Shown: positions 11,889-22,727 of the stretch, one piece after another
How the letters are laid out: the number at the start of each line of letters is the position of its first letter
How positions within the stretch are numbered: the stretch's first letter is position 1
Source of the DNA: Prostheceraeus crozeri
Taxonomy: Eukaryota; Platyhelminthes; Polycladida; Euryleptidae
Assembly (NCBI GenBank): GCA_907163375.1
Contig: CAJQUW010008020.1
Coordinates: forward strand, 124,001-188,000
Reading direction: 5' to 3'
DNA length: 64,000 nucleotides
Translations under genes and position numbers: made by a program
The notes under the pieces: generated by a model
Database searches by the model: none
What the model was told of the DNA's origin: nothing
Seen by the model: the letters and a program-made list of their open reading frames with translations, nothing else

Positions 11889-13612
11889 GTGAGTTACCTT
11901 TTTTCACAAACAAATTTGAAAAACAATGTTATGGAGGAAGCGATGTGCCTTCATGGCTATAACTAACAGAATTAACTTTACAGATCACACTAGCCTCTCA
12001 ACGCCCAATGGGTCACTGGTGATCCATAAAAGTGTTGATGTTCTAGGGCAAAAATCTCCACCAAAGACGATGAATGTTTAAAGATGTTTTGCACCTAACC
12101 CTTGATGGAATTCTGATGATCAGCAAAAAGTCAGAAAGCATTGAATGAAACTTCGAATCATTTCATTTAAATAGTTAGGAAAACTGTTTGCAAGTTTTCC
12201 AATGTGACCTTTTGGAAAGATGATTACTTTTGTGTTACATGCCATTTCGCAAAACTAGACTTGGCATGTAGACTGACAATGTTTAAAGTGTGTATACCAA
12301 GGGAGAAGTTTCTACACTGAATCCCTACTTCAGGAGAGGTTCCTAAATAATGATTGGTCACCTGTGACCCATTAGGTTCCGGTGGTAGAAAAAATGATTA
12401 ATATCACAGCAAATTAAGCTGCTTATTCGAGTTGTGAAATAAAAATTTCCCTGTATTTATGACTTTTTGATGCAAGAGCAATTTGGTGGATACTATTTTT
12501 AAGAAGTAAAGGTCAGATTGACACTCACAGTGCAAGTAGGCCTACTGCATCACACCTTTTGAATTCAAGCAGTTCAGTGTTTTGTGACCAAGTTGTGAAT
12601 TAAATGAAAATTTAGTGTGTATAATAACGCATTTAATTTGTCTCATGATGGACGTGACTGTTTCTTTAGTTTTCACCACTGCTAAATCCTTTTGATGGTG
12701 ATAAACGCAGATTTTTGTAGCTTTTGAGGCCTATATGCAATTTCGGAATAATAAATCGAATACAAGTGTTGTAACATCAAGCCTTTTGTCATTTTATTCA
12801 CGAAATATCATTTTACTGAAGTCATTATCCACAAATAGGCAATTTCGAAGAGCATCAATGCATTTTCTGAAATCGAAATTTGTGGGATTTCGCCACCACG
12901 AAAGCCAGCCTATGCCCAAATTGGCACATAAACATTCTCAAATTTCAAAATATCGCTTCACTGAAGTCAGATTGAATAAGCAATTTTGGAAAGAAAATTT
13001 TAATCCTCATAAAAAGACCGATTGTGCGCTCCCTATAGTAGCTAGATTGGCCACCTTAAGCTCAGTCATTTTTTCTAATGTATTTTTGCCATTCTATCCA
13101 TAGTCTCCTGTTGATCAATTTGAATCTAATTTTGTCTTGCCAAAGTTCCAGTCAATCAAAACCGTCTTGAGAGCCGATTTGTCGAGCTCGTTGATTAAAA
13201 AACTAATGGATAAACATATTCATCGGTCAATTGAACGTTCGGACTGCATGTTTTCCCTCACCACATGCTGCGAAGCGCGAACATCACTCCAAATGAGACA
13301 TACTCTCACTTTCATGAAAACATAGAAATTAATTCACTTCTTGAAAAAGATATTTGTTCTTTTGAGGAAATGTTTAAATGGTGTCAATGTACGTGAAATG
13401 AAAAGCATTGTGCAGCTACAAAGTTAATAATTATTTCGTGAAAGTGAAACGGATCAGCCACTGTCTTCGATAATTTCAGTTGAAAATGAAGATAATTACT
13501 CCCAGTCAAAATAAAAGTCGAGTTTTGCTGCGATAATATTGTTCATGTCAAATATTGAATAGTAAAACATGTCACTTTTTGTTGCTTGCATCAACTCTCT
13601 TTCATATTTCAG
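11889..13612 (+). other. Probable intron of the kringle gene
   Basis: Donor GTGAGT at 11889 and acceptor CATATTTCAG ending 13612, both phase 1. The stretch contains some short open frames without recognisable similarity, and no repeat element that I could name. Confidence 0.5.
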
Positions 13613-13881
13613 GAGGCATGAAAGTGAATGTAGGCGCCTATCCAAAAGCAACAGACATTGATGTCTTGTTATGCACTGTTCCTGTTGTTGTACGTGCCGG
13701 TCCTTTCCGCTTGATATCGGTGCCCTCAGAGAGCGACTTGCGAGGTCCAATATTGGCGTGTCATATTCAGCCTGGAGAAGTATTAAAAGTTGTCGGCTAC
13801 GTGTCCTTGTGTATATTGGTGATATTGCTCTTTGCAAGATGTGTATATAAACGAAGAACTGTGGAAGAAGAGGGAAAATAA
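13613..13881 (+). CDS. Host terminal exon: membrane helix and short tail
   Basis: The exon begins after an ATTTCAG acceptor in a phase compatible with the kringle exon donor and stays open to a TAA at 13879. About 65 residues of extracellular-type sequence with two cysteines (VLLCTVPVV, ILACHIQPG) precede a hydrophobic helix, VGYVSLCILVILLFARCVY, and then a basic, acidic-ended tail (KRRTVEEEGK). The inferred product is a type I membrane protein whose ectodomain includes a kringle, with a very short cytoplasmic end. I do not recognise the specific gene. Kringle membrane proteins such as KREMEN or ROR are larger downstream, so this is not simply one of them. Confidence 0.55.
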
Positions 13882-14680
13882 TCCCTGGAAATCCCTGTTC
13901 CAGAAAAGTTTCATCGATACAACAGTGGATTTTCCAGATAAGTCTGAGTTATTCCCTTGAACTCGTTCGACACATTTGCTATCATCTAGAACAGTGATTC
14001 TCAAACTGGGCCATGTGTAAATAGAATCACTAGATATTGTGTTGCCTCCTAATTTTGGAAAATGGGAACAGCTCTGATGATCTGCCACTTCAACCGATAT
14101 AAGGAATCATCAAGAGGCCTAACGCATAACTCTAAACACCGACACAGTTCACTTTTCAAGCCTGCAGCCATTCACAGTGCAAATTTAAGATGCTCAGCTG
14201 GCATATTATGTAATATTTCGGCGTCGACTGATGTTCATCAATCACTTTTAACACAACTGACATGTCGTCTAAGTTAGTGCACTTGCAATAATTGATAAAT
14301 GCTGCTTGTATTATATATAAATATATAATTATTGAAGAGTGGATTGTATCATCATTTGAAAAATGGGAACATATCTAGGGGTTTCATAAGTGGAACACCC
14401 TCAGAAAATGGCCTTTACTGTTTCTTTAACCGCCGGAGACATGAGATTGATTATTCACACTTTCTGAGACCTGAGGTGGGAGTCCTTCGGACCCATATTA
14501 TTGTATAAATTCCCAGCTTGCATGCTTAAATCGATGTCATGACACTGGGAAAGTTGATTTCTAGTAAAACAATGAAATTTGCGTGTAGCAGATCGACATA
14601 ACTAATCCCTTGAGCGTCTTTCAACCTTCTGAGTGAACACATACGAAAGATTGTGATTTTATAATTCAACGACATTTAAC
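13882..14680. other. Intergenic DNA downstream of the kringle gene
   Basis: No gene or named repeat recognised. Confidence 0.45.
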
Positions 14681-15150
14681 ACAGTATAAGTTGTGCTGGA
14701 TGAAGGGAAAGATCTGTGACTCATGCGTCACAGCATGCATGACTTACGGAAGTGAGACTTGGGCTATGACAGCTGTAGAAAAGAGGAGAATGGAGGTAGC
14801 AGACAGGAGGATAATCAGATGGATGTGTGGAGCACCTCTCGAAGATAGAGTTGCAAGCGAAGACCTTCTGGCGCGCCTGAACCTGCAGTCGATCGATGAG
14901 GCCATGTGGGTGTTCAAATAGTGATGGTATGGCCATGTGGTACGGAAAGATAACAGCGACTGGGAGAAGAAAGTCTAGGAAATGAAGATCACAAAGAGAC
15001 CGCCCGAAGAAGACCTGGGAAGAAACAGTGTCTGTAGAATGTCGGCAACTGCGTCTCAAAGAAGCCGACGCCCTCGATCAGAACAGCTCGAGATATTCCA
15101 TGAAGAATTATCGTCCAACCCGACGGAGGTGTAGAAAAGGACGTTAGATG
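14681..15150 (+). pseudogene. LINE reverse transcriptase C-terminal fragment
   Basis: The frame reads ICDSCVTACMTYGSETWAMT, then RRMEVADRRIIRWMCG and LEDRVASEDLLARLNLQSI. This is the unmistakable tail of the RT in endonuclease-type LINEs (YGSETWAL...RMLRWMCG...R...EL..RL). A stop follows ...DEAMWVFK, where the family continues with a WFGHV block: here WYGHVVRKDN is still readable just downstream, around 14927. A second stop lies in the following stretch. The 5' part of the element is absent. Confidence 0.85.
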
Positions 15151-16557
15151 GATAAAGTAAAGAAAAAAGTAAAGTAGGAGGCGACTTTTCTATGTTTGCT
15201 GTTAACTTATAACCTCAGATAGCTAATTTTAATGAAATTGATTTATTCCATGCAGCAGCACCCCTATATTAGTTCATATTTCAAATTTATCCATTCATTT
15301 CGGAAATAGGCCTGCCTACACAGCGCCATAATTGTTACACTTTTATACCCTGACCGCAGCTGTGGAGATCTCAAACTCATCAACTACTGCTTTGAAAACT
15401 TGGGCAACTTGGTCTGTTTTTAGTGTTGAACTAACAATATAATGTTAGCTTTCATCTTGAGGATTGGTATATGCCGAATTGTTCATATAGGCCGACCAGT
15501 CATGCGATGTCATAAAAACAATGAATAAATGAATTTCACTCATTTTGCACCATCGTGGACATGCGCAAAATTATTTTTCATCTGATCGCAAAATGTTTTG
15601 ATTGGAATTTCGACATCCTTTGAGACTTGAGACCTTGGCCAACAGTATCACACTTCTACTGGTAGACACGAAGAGCTTCTTAAGTTATTTCCAAGACTAT
15701 TTGGCACATGTATATTTATAATCAATGATCAATGATAGCGCAATCTACAAAGGCAGTTAAATGAGAACTAAAAGTTATCCACGAAAGTGGTTACCTGACA
15801 CAAATAGTTCAAAAGTAAGGGAATGACAATTCAACAAATCAGTTTTACAACAAATAAATTCAAATTGAATTCTTCCTTCTTCACGAAACTATCTTCAGGA
15901 AATATTATATTAGATGATGTATTATGATAAGATACGGGTATATTCAAGTAGCTGCATATACTTCAGATACTTATTAAGGAAGAAGTTTTAGTCTATAGAA
16001 CGAGTTTCTGTACGGAACTAAGCCGAAGATGAGAGTTTTCATAGAATGATGCACATCATGTGGCAGAGGTTCCCAACCTGTGTTACGCGTACCACTAGTG
16101 GTAAGCTATCAGATGGTACGCGAGTACCTGTCCGAAGAAGGCTATATGCATCATGATGATGACTTTTCTTTTCTTGTCACGGACCAAATCTATTAGGAAA
16201 AATGTTGCTCAGCTTGAGAAAATTTGATCGACGACAAAATTCGATGCAATTTATCACATTTCAGTCTTAAATGGCGAAGATTTGTTTTGTGCACAGATTT
16301 CATCTGGTCACATCAAACCATAGAATTAGATAATTGTACACTAGAATGGAAGTTTGATATGTGGCCTACATACAATGATGGCTGTAAGAATATCTCAAGA
16401 ATTCACAAATAAAATTTCTAATTATTGGATAATTTCTCGGTCAAGTGGTTAAGAAACCTAGTGCTTTTCTGGAATAAACACACTGAAAGCTTCTTTACCT
16501 ACAATCATTTCTCAGATAAATAGAATGTCGCTGGAACTCTTCAATTAATCATTAATT
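15151..16557. other. Host DNA left of the Polinton
   Basis: No coding region recognised. It ends in the GACACA target sequence at 16558-16563. Confidence 0.5.
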
Positions 16558-16563
16558 GACACA
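16558..16563 (+). repeat. Polinton target-site duplication, left
   Basis: GACACA, identical to 40974-40979. Confidence 0.9.
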
Positions 16564-18727
16564 AGTAGTAAGCAAGTGACAAACACTCGACCGGCGCCCC
16601 CCCCCCTCTGGAACGGCAGAGTGTCGTGGTCGGCCGCCGTGGTGCTTCGTGTCTGAGTCCCCCCCCCCTCTGGAACGACAGAGTCTGTCGTGGTGTGCCG
16701 GCCAGGTGGGTTTACGTTCACAACATGTTCGCTGACTCCCCCCCCCTCGAAAACGACAGAGTGTGAGACTCGGGTGAGTTGGTCCGACCGCCTGGTTGAC
16801 GTGGGCGACCGTCTAGGTTGACGTGGGCGACCGTCTAGGTTGACGTGGGCGACCGCCAGGATTAGTCTTGAGGCTATAGTGTGTGATGTTTTTGGTGCAA
16901 TCTGCTGAATGTTGGGTTGTAAAATGGGTTGTTTCGAGTGGAAGGAGTGGTCGGATGAGAAAACGGAGGTCGGATTCGTGTTCAGCGTGAAATTCTGCAT
17001 CGGTAGGGTGAGTTTCAAGGCAATCGGTGAGAAAAAATTTTTCTTCAAAATTTTAACAGAGTTAGAATTTGGGACGTTTTGGTGTGTAGCGCCCAAACGA
17101 AGCATCGGATGAGAAAACGGAGGCCAGATTCGGAATCTACGTGAAATTTTGGGTTAGGAAGGATGTTTCCAGCGAAATCGGAGAGAAAAAATTTTCACTG
17201 ACGTCCCCCCCCCTCTGGACAGCTTGCTTCGATTTTGGCTTCTAGTGGACGGATTTTGTCGTGCGATAGCTCGTTTGAAAGCTAAGAGTGAGACAAATTC
17301 AGTGAAAGAATCGGCTTGTTCCTATCTGTCTTCGTTCAAAAGTTAGAGCGGTTACAAGATTTTAGGTCGGAGCTCGCTCACCTGAAAAAATCCTAAGTGT
17401 CAGAGTGACTTTGTATGGGTAAAATTTTGAAAATTTTCCAAAGTGTGGAATTTCGACCTGGGACCGTCACCAAAACATTTTTCATCAAATTTCACTGACG
17501 TCCCCCCCCCCTCTGGACAGCTTGCTTCGATTTTGGCTTCTAGTGGACGGATTTTGTCGTGCGATAGCTCGTTTGAAAGCTAAGAGTGAGACAAATTCAG
17601 TGAAAGAATCGGCTTGTTCCTATCTGTCTTCGTTCAAAAGTTAGAGCGGTTACAAGATTTTAGGTCGGAGCTCGCTCACCTGAAAAAATCCTAAGTGTCA
17701 GAGTGACTTTGTATGGGTAAAATTTTGAAAATTTTCCAAAGTGTGGAATTCCGACCTGGGACCGTCACCAAAACATTTTTCATCAAATTTCACTGACGTC
17801 CCCCCCCTCTGGACAGCTTGCTTCGATTTTGGCTTCCAGTGGACGGATTTTGTCGTGCGATAGCTCGTTTGAAAGCTAAGAGTGAGACAAATTCAGTGAA
17901 AGAATCGGCTTGTTCCTATCTGTCTTCGTTCAAAAGTTAGAGCGGTTACAAGATTTTAGGTCGGAGCTCGCTTACCTGAAAAAAATCCTAAGTGTCAGAG
18001 TGACTTTGTATGGGTAAAAATTTGAAAATTTTCCAAAGTGTGGAATTTCGACCTGGGACCGTCACCAAAACATTTTTCATCAAATTTTGAAATTTCACTG
18101 ACGTCCCCCCCCCTCTGGACAGCTTGCTTCGATTTTGACTTCCAGTGGACGGATTTTGTCGTGCGATAGCTCGTTTGAAAGCTAAGAGTGAGACAAATTC
18201 AGTGAAAGAATCGGCTTGTTCCTATCTGTCTTCGTTCAAAAGTTAGAGCGGTTACAAGATTTTAGGTCGGAGCTCGCTCACCTGAAAAAATCCTAAGTGT
18301 CAGAGTGACTTTGTATGGGTAAAAATTTGAAAATTTTCCAAAGTGTGGAATTTCGACCTGGGACCGTCACCAAAACATTTTTCATCAAATTCTGAAATTT
18401 CACTGACGTCCCCCCCCTCCCTCTGGACAGCTTGCTTCGATTTTGGCTTCCAGTGGACGGATTTTGTCGTGCGATAGCTCGTTTGAAAGCTAAGAGTGAG
18501 ACAAATTCAGTGAAAGAATCGGCTTGTTCCTATCTGTCTTCGTTCAAAAGTTAGAGCGGTTACAAGATTTTAGGTCGGAGCTCGCTCACCTGAAAAAATC
18601 CTAAGTGTCAGAGTGACTTTGTATGGGTAAAAATTTGAAAATTTTCCAAAGTGTGGAATTTCGACCTGGGACCGTCACCAAAACATTTTTCATCAAATTT
18701 TGAAATTTCACTGACGTCCCCCCCCTC
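16564..18727 (+). repeat. Polinton left terminal inverted repeat
   Basis: About 2.1 kb matching the right end in inverse orientation. The outer 600 bp hold runs of 8-10 C before CTCTGGAACG-type words, and three copies of a 21-bp word around GTTGACGTGGGCGACCGTCT at about 16796-16857 (the right end has two). The inner part is an array of about 300-bp units, each opening with ACTGACGTCCCCCCCC and CTCTGGACAGC, near 17199, 17491, 17792, 18098, 18401 and 18708. Short open frames inside these repeats are not genes. Confidence 0.92.
17199..18720. repeat. Five about 300-bp tandem units in the left terminal repeat
   Basis: Each unit has a C-tract, then CTCTGGACAGCTTGCTTCG, GGATTTTGTCGTGCGATAGC and the phrase GACCTGGGACCGTCACC before the next C-tract. 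Units differ by a few substitutions and by C-tract length. Confidence 0.95.
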
Positions 18728-18750
18728 TTATCGATTGCATATTCACAGGG

Positions 18751-18810
18751 TATATAAGAACGGGATCGGGAGAGGAATTTCACTAAGTTGAGAAACTGAC
18801 TACAGGTAAG
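18751..18810 (+). promoter_or_regulatory. Candidate TATA promoter and leader donor, left unit
   Basis: TATATAAG at 18751-18758 lies immediately inside the terminal repeat. About 45-50 bp downstream, TACAGGTAAGT (from 18801) looks like a 5' splice donor, and an acceptor-like TCTTTACAG ends at about 19429, just before the first plus-strand reading frame. Leader introns are inferred, not proven. Confidence 0.5.
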
Positions 18811-19435
18811 TCGTTTCTCTTGAGGTCCGATATCGGACTTCTGACTTTACATTGCTGATATCAGCTAAGGTGTCAGACTTATAGGTTAGTCAGTATAGCA
18901 TGACTGACCATTTGATGATAGTAGGCCGAAATCTTCAAACGGCTATAACTTTGCTTCTACAAGTCCTTTAGACTTGATTCAAAAAACATTCGACAGCGTT
19001 TGCTATGCTGAAGGTGACAGACTACTTATAAACGTTTTATGAGTAGTACTAAAATACTGAAAAATTTAAATTCATATTTAATGATAATAATTAAAGTTTT
19101 TGAATAAAAAGCAGTCGTTTATGAGTCTCTGTGACTTGGGTCGTTTCCTCTTGTAAATAACTCCACCGGTTTTCATGTCAAAACTGGGGCCCGGATACCA
19201 ACACAGTGATATGACGCACGCTCTGTCCGATCGAGGTTGGATTTGTGGGTCGAGGCCTTGGAGCTGGGATAAGATCCCCTCTGAGTAATGCCTGTAACGG
19301 ATTCAAGAGCTTAACACCCAAACGGTTGCTGACTTGCTATCAAATGTTTGGTGACTTAGTCTTTCAATGCATATCAGCAAGTAGTATCCTATAAACACTT
19401 GCTATCAAATTTTACTCTATCTTTACAGAATTATC
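18811..19435 (+). other. Leader region between the promoter and first Polinton gene
   Basis: Non-coding, AT-rich and bounded by donor-like and acceptor-like sites. Nothing else was recognised. Confidence 0.4.
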
Positions 19436-20626
19436 ATGACAAAATCGAGTAATGCCAAGATGTTGGTGGGCAAGTGTAGTTGTGGCAAGATTGCCAGAGG
19501 TAGCGAACTCAAGAAACATTTAAAAGAAAAAGAGGGGACGATGGGCCATGAGAGGAAAGTGATGTTGAGGTTGTGTGTGTCTTGTCGGAAATGTGTGATG
19601 GGGGATGAGAAGGAATTTATGAAGGCGCATTTGCAGTGTGAGAGTGGGAACATCGGAGAGAAGGGGTTCAAGGCATGGTTTGAGGGAGAGTTGTTGGAAA
19701 GGGAAGAGGTGAGAAAGGCGGTGGCAACGATTCAGGACGTGATTGGGGAGAAAGTGGTGAGGAATGCGAGTGATGTGATTTCGAGTGATGGGAGTTCGAA
19801 TGAGGAAGTTGAGTTGAGAGCGAATATGAAGAAGAAGGATGATGTTGATTTGGATGCGGTGATGGAAGATTTGTTTGGGGACATAGCGGATTTGAAGGAA
19901 GAGTGGGAGGGGGAGGAAGTGGCTAAGCCGATGGCAGCGTCATCGCCACGGCAGCAAGAGGCGTATGACACGGAGGTATTTGTGAGAATGAAGGATCGTG
20001 TGATGGCTTTGGAAAGTAATAATAGAAAAGTTTTGAAGGAGAATGAAGAGCTGAAGGTGAAGGTTGAGGGGTATAGGGCAACGAGGGAAGAGTTGGAGAG
20101 CTTGAGAAAGAAGGAGAAGGAATGGATGGTGGAAAGGAGCGAGTTGATGAGGAAGGCAGGTTTGGTGGAGAGTTTGCAGGCGAGTGTGTCGAGGAAGGAT
20201 GAAGAGATAGAGCGGATGCGAAGCGTGGTGAAGGAGACGGAGGAGGTGAAGGTTATTAATAAGAGGTTGACGGGTGAAGTGGAGCGACTGCATGAGCGTT
20301 TGAAGTGTCGAAAAAGGAGAGTGTATGAATTCCATCTTCCCCTCTTTGAGAATAATGTATGCGACGCCCCAACCATCACGGATGACCCCAACGTGACCCA
20401 GCAGTGTTACGAGGGCGACGGAGTCCGATGTCTCCACATGAGTATGGACGTTACCGGTCAGCTTGAAGACTTCGTCGTCCGAAAAGTTCGGAAGAAAGTT
20501 CCCAGTAAGCTTCCTCAACATGATCATTTTTGTAGCTCATCTAATCTCCTATTCTTTTTCTTTCAGAGTTTTTGCAGAAGTGAGAGGAGTGTCGGTGGAC
20601 GGAGAACGACCCATGGGCTCTTATAA
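19436..20626 (+). CDS. Polinton-encoded Cys/His-rich coiled-coil protein of unknown function
   Basis: I do not recognise the family. The first 70 residues contain zinc-ligand-like clusters (KCSCGK, CVSCRKC, a following H...C), suggesting a small zinc-binding head. After an acidic linker (SSDGSSNEEVE, DDVDLDAVMEDL) residues of roughly 175-300 are heptad-rich and strongly charged (ALESNNRKVLKENEELKVKV, LRKKEKEW), as in a long coiled coil. The coding strand is markedly G-rich and uses GTG, AAG and GAG codons far more than the neighbouring polymerase gene, so it may be an independent acquisition. It is the first gene inside the left end, behind its own TATA box. A DNA-binding or scaffolding role is a guess. 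The antisense strand is also open, but only through codon bias. Confidence 0.6.
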   Translation: MTKSSNAKMLVGKCSCGKIARGSELKKHLKEKEGTMGHERKVMLRLCVSCRKCVMGDEKEFMKAHLQCESGNIGEKGFKAWFEGELLEREEVRKAVATIQDVIGEKVVRNASDVISSDGSSNEEVELRANMKKKDDVDLDAVMEDLFGDIADLKEEWEGEEVAKPMAASSPRQQEAYDTEVFVRMKDRVMALESNNRKVLKENEELKVKVEGYRATREELESLRKKEKEWMVERSELMRKAGLVESLQASVSRKDEEIERMRSVVKETEEVKVINKRLTGEVERLHERLKCRKRRVYEFHLPLFENNVCDAPTITDDPNVTQQCYEGDGVRCLHMSMDVTGQLEDFVVRKVRKKVPSKLPQHDHFCSSSNLLFFFFQSFCRSERSVGGRRTTHGLL

Positions 20627-20770
20627 GGGCCAACCTTCTAATGCAGCTAAAGCGGTCCCAAGCCCGCCACATATCCTCGGATATGGAATGCAGAGGGGAA
20701 GAAAAATAATGAATGGAATGAAATGGGAGGACACTCACGCGCCACGCGCAACATAACACACTTCTCTCTT

Positions 20771-21798
20771 CCGTAGTCTAACAAGCTCTTTACACATGGA
20801 TCGCAGTCGATTGCTATCCCTGTATCAGAAGTGTAAGCTATCTTAATTTTATTTGACACTATTTCATCTATCATCATCGTCCATATGAAATGTTTTAAGA
20901 TTTACAAGTTAGACTAAGCGTGCTACCATTTCCAAATGAAAATGTATACATGGTTAAATCATCCACTTAACCCCATCCGTAGTCTAACAAGCTCTTTACA
21001 CATGGATCGCAGTCGATTGCTATCCCTGTATCAGAAGTGTAAGCTATCTTAATTTTATTTGACACTATTTCATCTATCATCATCGTCCATATGAAATGTT
21101 TTAAGATTTACAAGTTAGACTAAGCGTGCTACTATTTCCAAATGAAAATGTATACATGGTTAAATCATCCACTTAACCCCATCCGTAGTCTAACAAGCTC
21201 TTTACACATGGATCGCAGTCGATTGCTATCCCTGTATCAGAAGTGTAAGCTATCTTAATTTTATTTGACACTATTTCATCTATCATCATCGTCCATATGA
21301 AATGTTTTAAGATTTACAAGTTAGACTAAGCGTGCTACTATTTCCAAATGAAAATGTATACATGGTTAAATCATCCACTTAACCCATCCGTAGTCTAACA
21401 AGCTCTTTACACATGGATCGCAGTCGATTGCTATCCCTGTATCAGAAGTGTAAGCTATCTTAATTTTATTTGACACTATTTCATCTATCATCATCGTCCA
21501 TATGAAATGTTTTAAGATTTACAAGTTAGACTAAGCGTGCTACTATTTCCAAATGAAAATGTATACATGGTTAAATCATCCACTTAACCCCATCCGTAGT
21601 CTAACAAGCTCTTTACACATGGATCGCAGTCGATTGCTATCCCTGTATCAGAAGTGTAAGCTATCTTAATTTTATTTGACACTATTTCATCTATCATCAT
21701 CGTCCATATGAAATGTTTTAAGATTTACAAGTTAGACTAAGCGTGCTACTATTTCCAAATGAAAATGTATACATGATTAAATCATCCACTGAAGCCCC
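20771..21798. repeat. Five-copy 206-bp tandem repeat inside the Polinton
   Basis: Units start at 20771, 20977, 21183, 21388 and 21594 with CCGTAGTCTAACAAGCTC and end in CATCCACTTAACCCCAT. Copies are nearly identical (one is a base shorter; the last diverges at its end). The array fills the space between the coiled-coil gene and the convergent 149-aa gene. Its function is unknown; a replication, packaging or transcription-termination role would be speculation. Confidence 0.95.
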
Positions 21799-21847
21799 AT
21801 TCAAGTACGTCAGTATGAAAGCAAAGATAATACGAAATAAAAATTTA

Positions 21848-22297
21848 TTATGGCATGTATTTCAAAAGGTCTTCATCGTCAATATCGTCCCAGAGTCTGG
21901 CTTCACATAGATAACAAAAACAGTTCAGTTGCTTTAATCGTTCTTCCACTGCGAGCCTCACTTTATCAATATACTCCCACTCTGCCATAGTTCGTGGCTG
22001 GGAGTTAGGGGTGTACCACTCCCATAATTGGTGGAGGAATTTCGTGCTGGTGATCTCCATCACATCGTCAGTATCGTACTGGAGATACTTCCACCTCACG
22101 CCTGTTAAGTCGGGACACTCCTTCTCACATACACTCTCCTCTTCCTCGTCCGCTGGTAATGACAACTTTCGTATATTGTCCAGTCGGTACACCTTCTCCA
22201 CCTTCGCCTTTCTTGGTGCATTTGGTGTAACGAGCGCCTTTGGTGTTGAGCATGGAGAAGAGAATTTTGTGTTTGATGTTGTTGGAGGGCTTGTCAT
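21848..22297 (-). CDS. Polinton 149-aa protein, unknown
   Basis: No family recognised. The N-terminal 45 residues are Ser/Thr/Pro-rich and basic (TPNAPRKAKVEK), followed by an acidic stretch (PADEEEESVCEKE) and a compact-looking C-terminal half with WKYLQYDTDD, FLHQLWEWYTP and a CFCYLCEARLWDD cluster. It is divergent from the polymerase unit, the two sharing an upstream region of about 430 bp. A TTTATT just beyond its stop gives AATAAA on its strand as a plausible polyadenylation signal. It could be a small regulatory or DNA-associated protein, but this is not shown by the sequence. Confidence 0.5.
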   Translation of the reverse strand: MTSPPTTSNTKFSSPCSTPKALVTPNAPRKAKVEKVYRLDNIRKLSLPADEEEESVCEKECPDLTGVRWKYLQYDTDDVMEITSTKFLHQLWEWYTPNSQPRTMAEWEYIDKVRLAVEERLKQLNCFCYLCEARLWDDIDDEDLLKYMP

Positions 22298-22394
22298 GTT
22301 GACTGTGAATAATGACTTTGAAATGTTTTCTAATTCTTAAGTATACACAAGCAGCCAATCAGAATGAACATCCAATGAATGAAGAGAATGAAAG

Positions 22395-22575
22395 TATATA
22401 AGCAAAGTGACATCCGTATCATTTCACTCTGTCTTTGAGACGCATAAGTGAACTGTTCTCTGACGAATTCTGTATTTGAGGCGTACAAGTGAACTGCTCT
22501 TTAGTGAATTCCAAATTTGAGTGAAGTCTCTATCTTGTTGAAGTATCAAGCTTAAACATAATTTCGTTCAAATGG
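22395..22575 (+). promoter_or_regulatory. Candidate promoter and leader of the PolB unit
   Basis: GTATATAAGC at 22394-22403 is a good TATA box. Downstream, an imperfect repeat of about 54 bp (AAGTGAACTG-T/C-TCT at about 22447 and 22488) precedes AAATGGTAAGTTG, where an ATG is directly followed by a splice-donor-like GTAAGT (22572-22579). The same ATG-GTAAG arrangement occurs on the minus strand at 38701-38709. Further splice-like signals precede the polymerase frame. Confidence 0.5.
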
Positions 22576-22727
22576 TAAGTTGAAAATTTCCTCTCTCATC
22601 TCCCTCAAATGTGTGGCTAATAGCATCTTCCTCAATTTCAGGCATCAACTTCATCACCAACACCCTCCCTTCTCGAGGAAAGTTTAGAGTTGTTGAGTCA
22701 AGGTAGGTTGTAACAATACACTGAGAC

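Noticed and set aside
12735-13325. Two open frames of 122 and 62 codons in the kringle intron
   Set aside because: Composition is random, there is no family similarity, and they lie within a plausible intron.
16545-17112. Open frames at the left Polinton end
   Set aside because: They lie within terminal repeats, have mirror copies at 40447-40975 and contain poly-C-derived Pro/Gly tracts; not genes.
19732-20527. Long minus-strand frames opposite the G-rich coiled-coil gene
   Set aside because: They arise from strong codon bias of the plus-strand gene, giving Leu/Ser/Phe-rich antisense with no family features.
17199-21798. CRISPR-like array
   Set aside because: The repeats are long tandem units without unique spacers.
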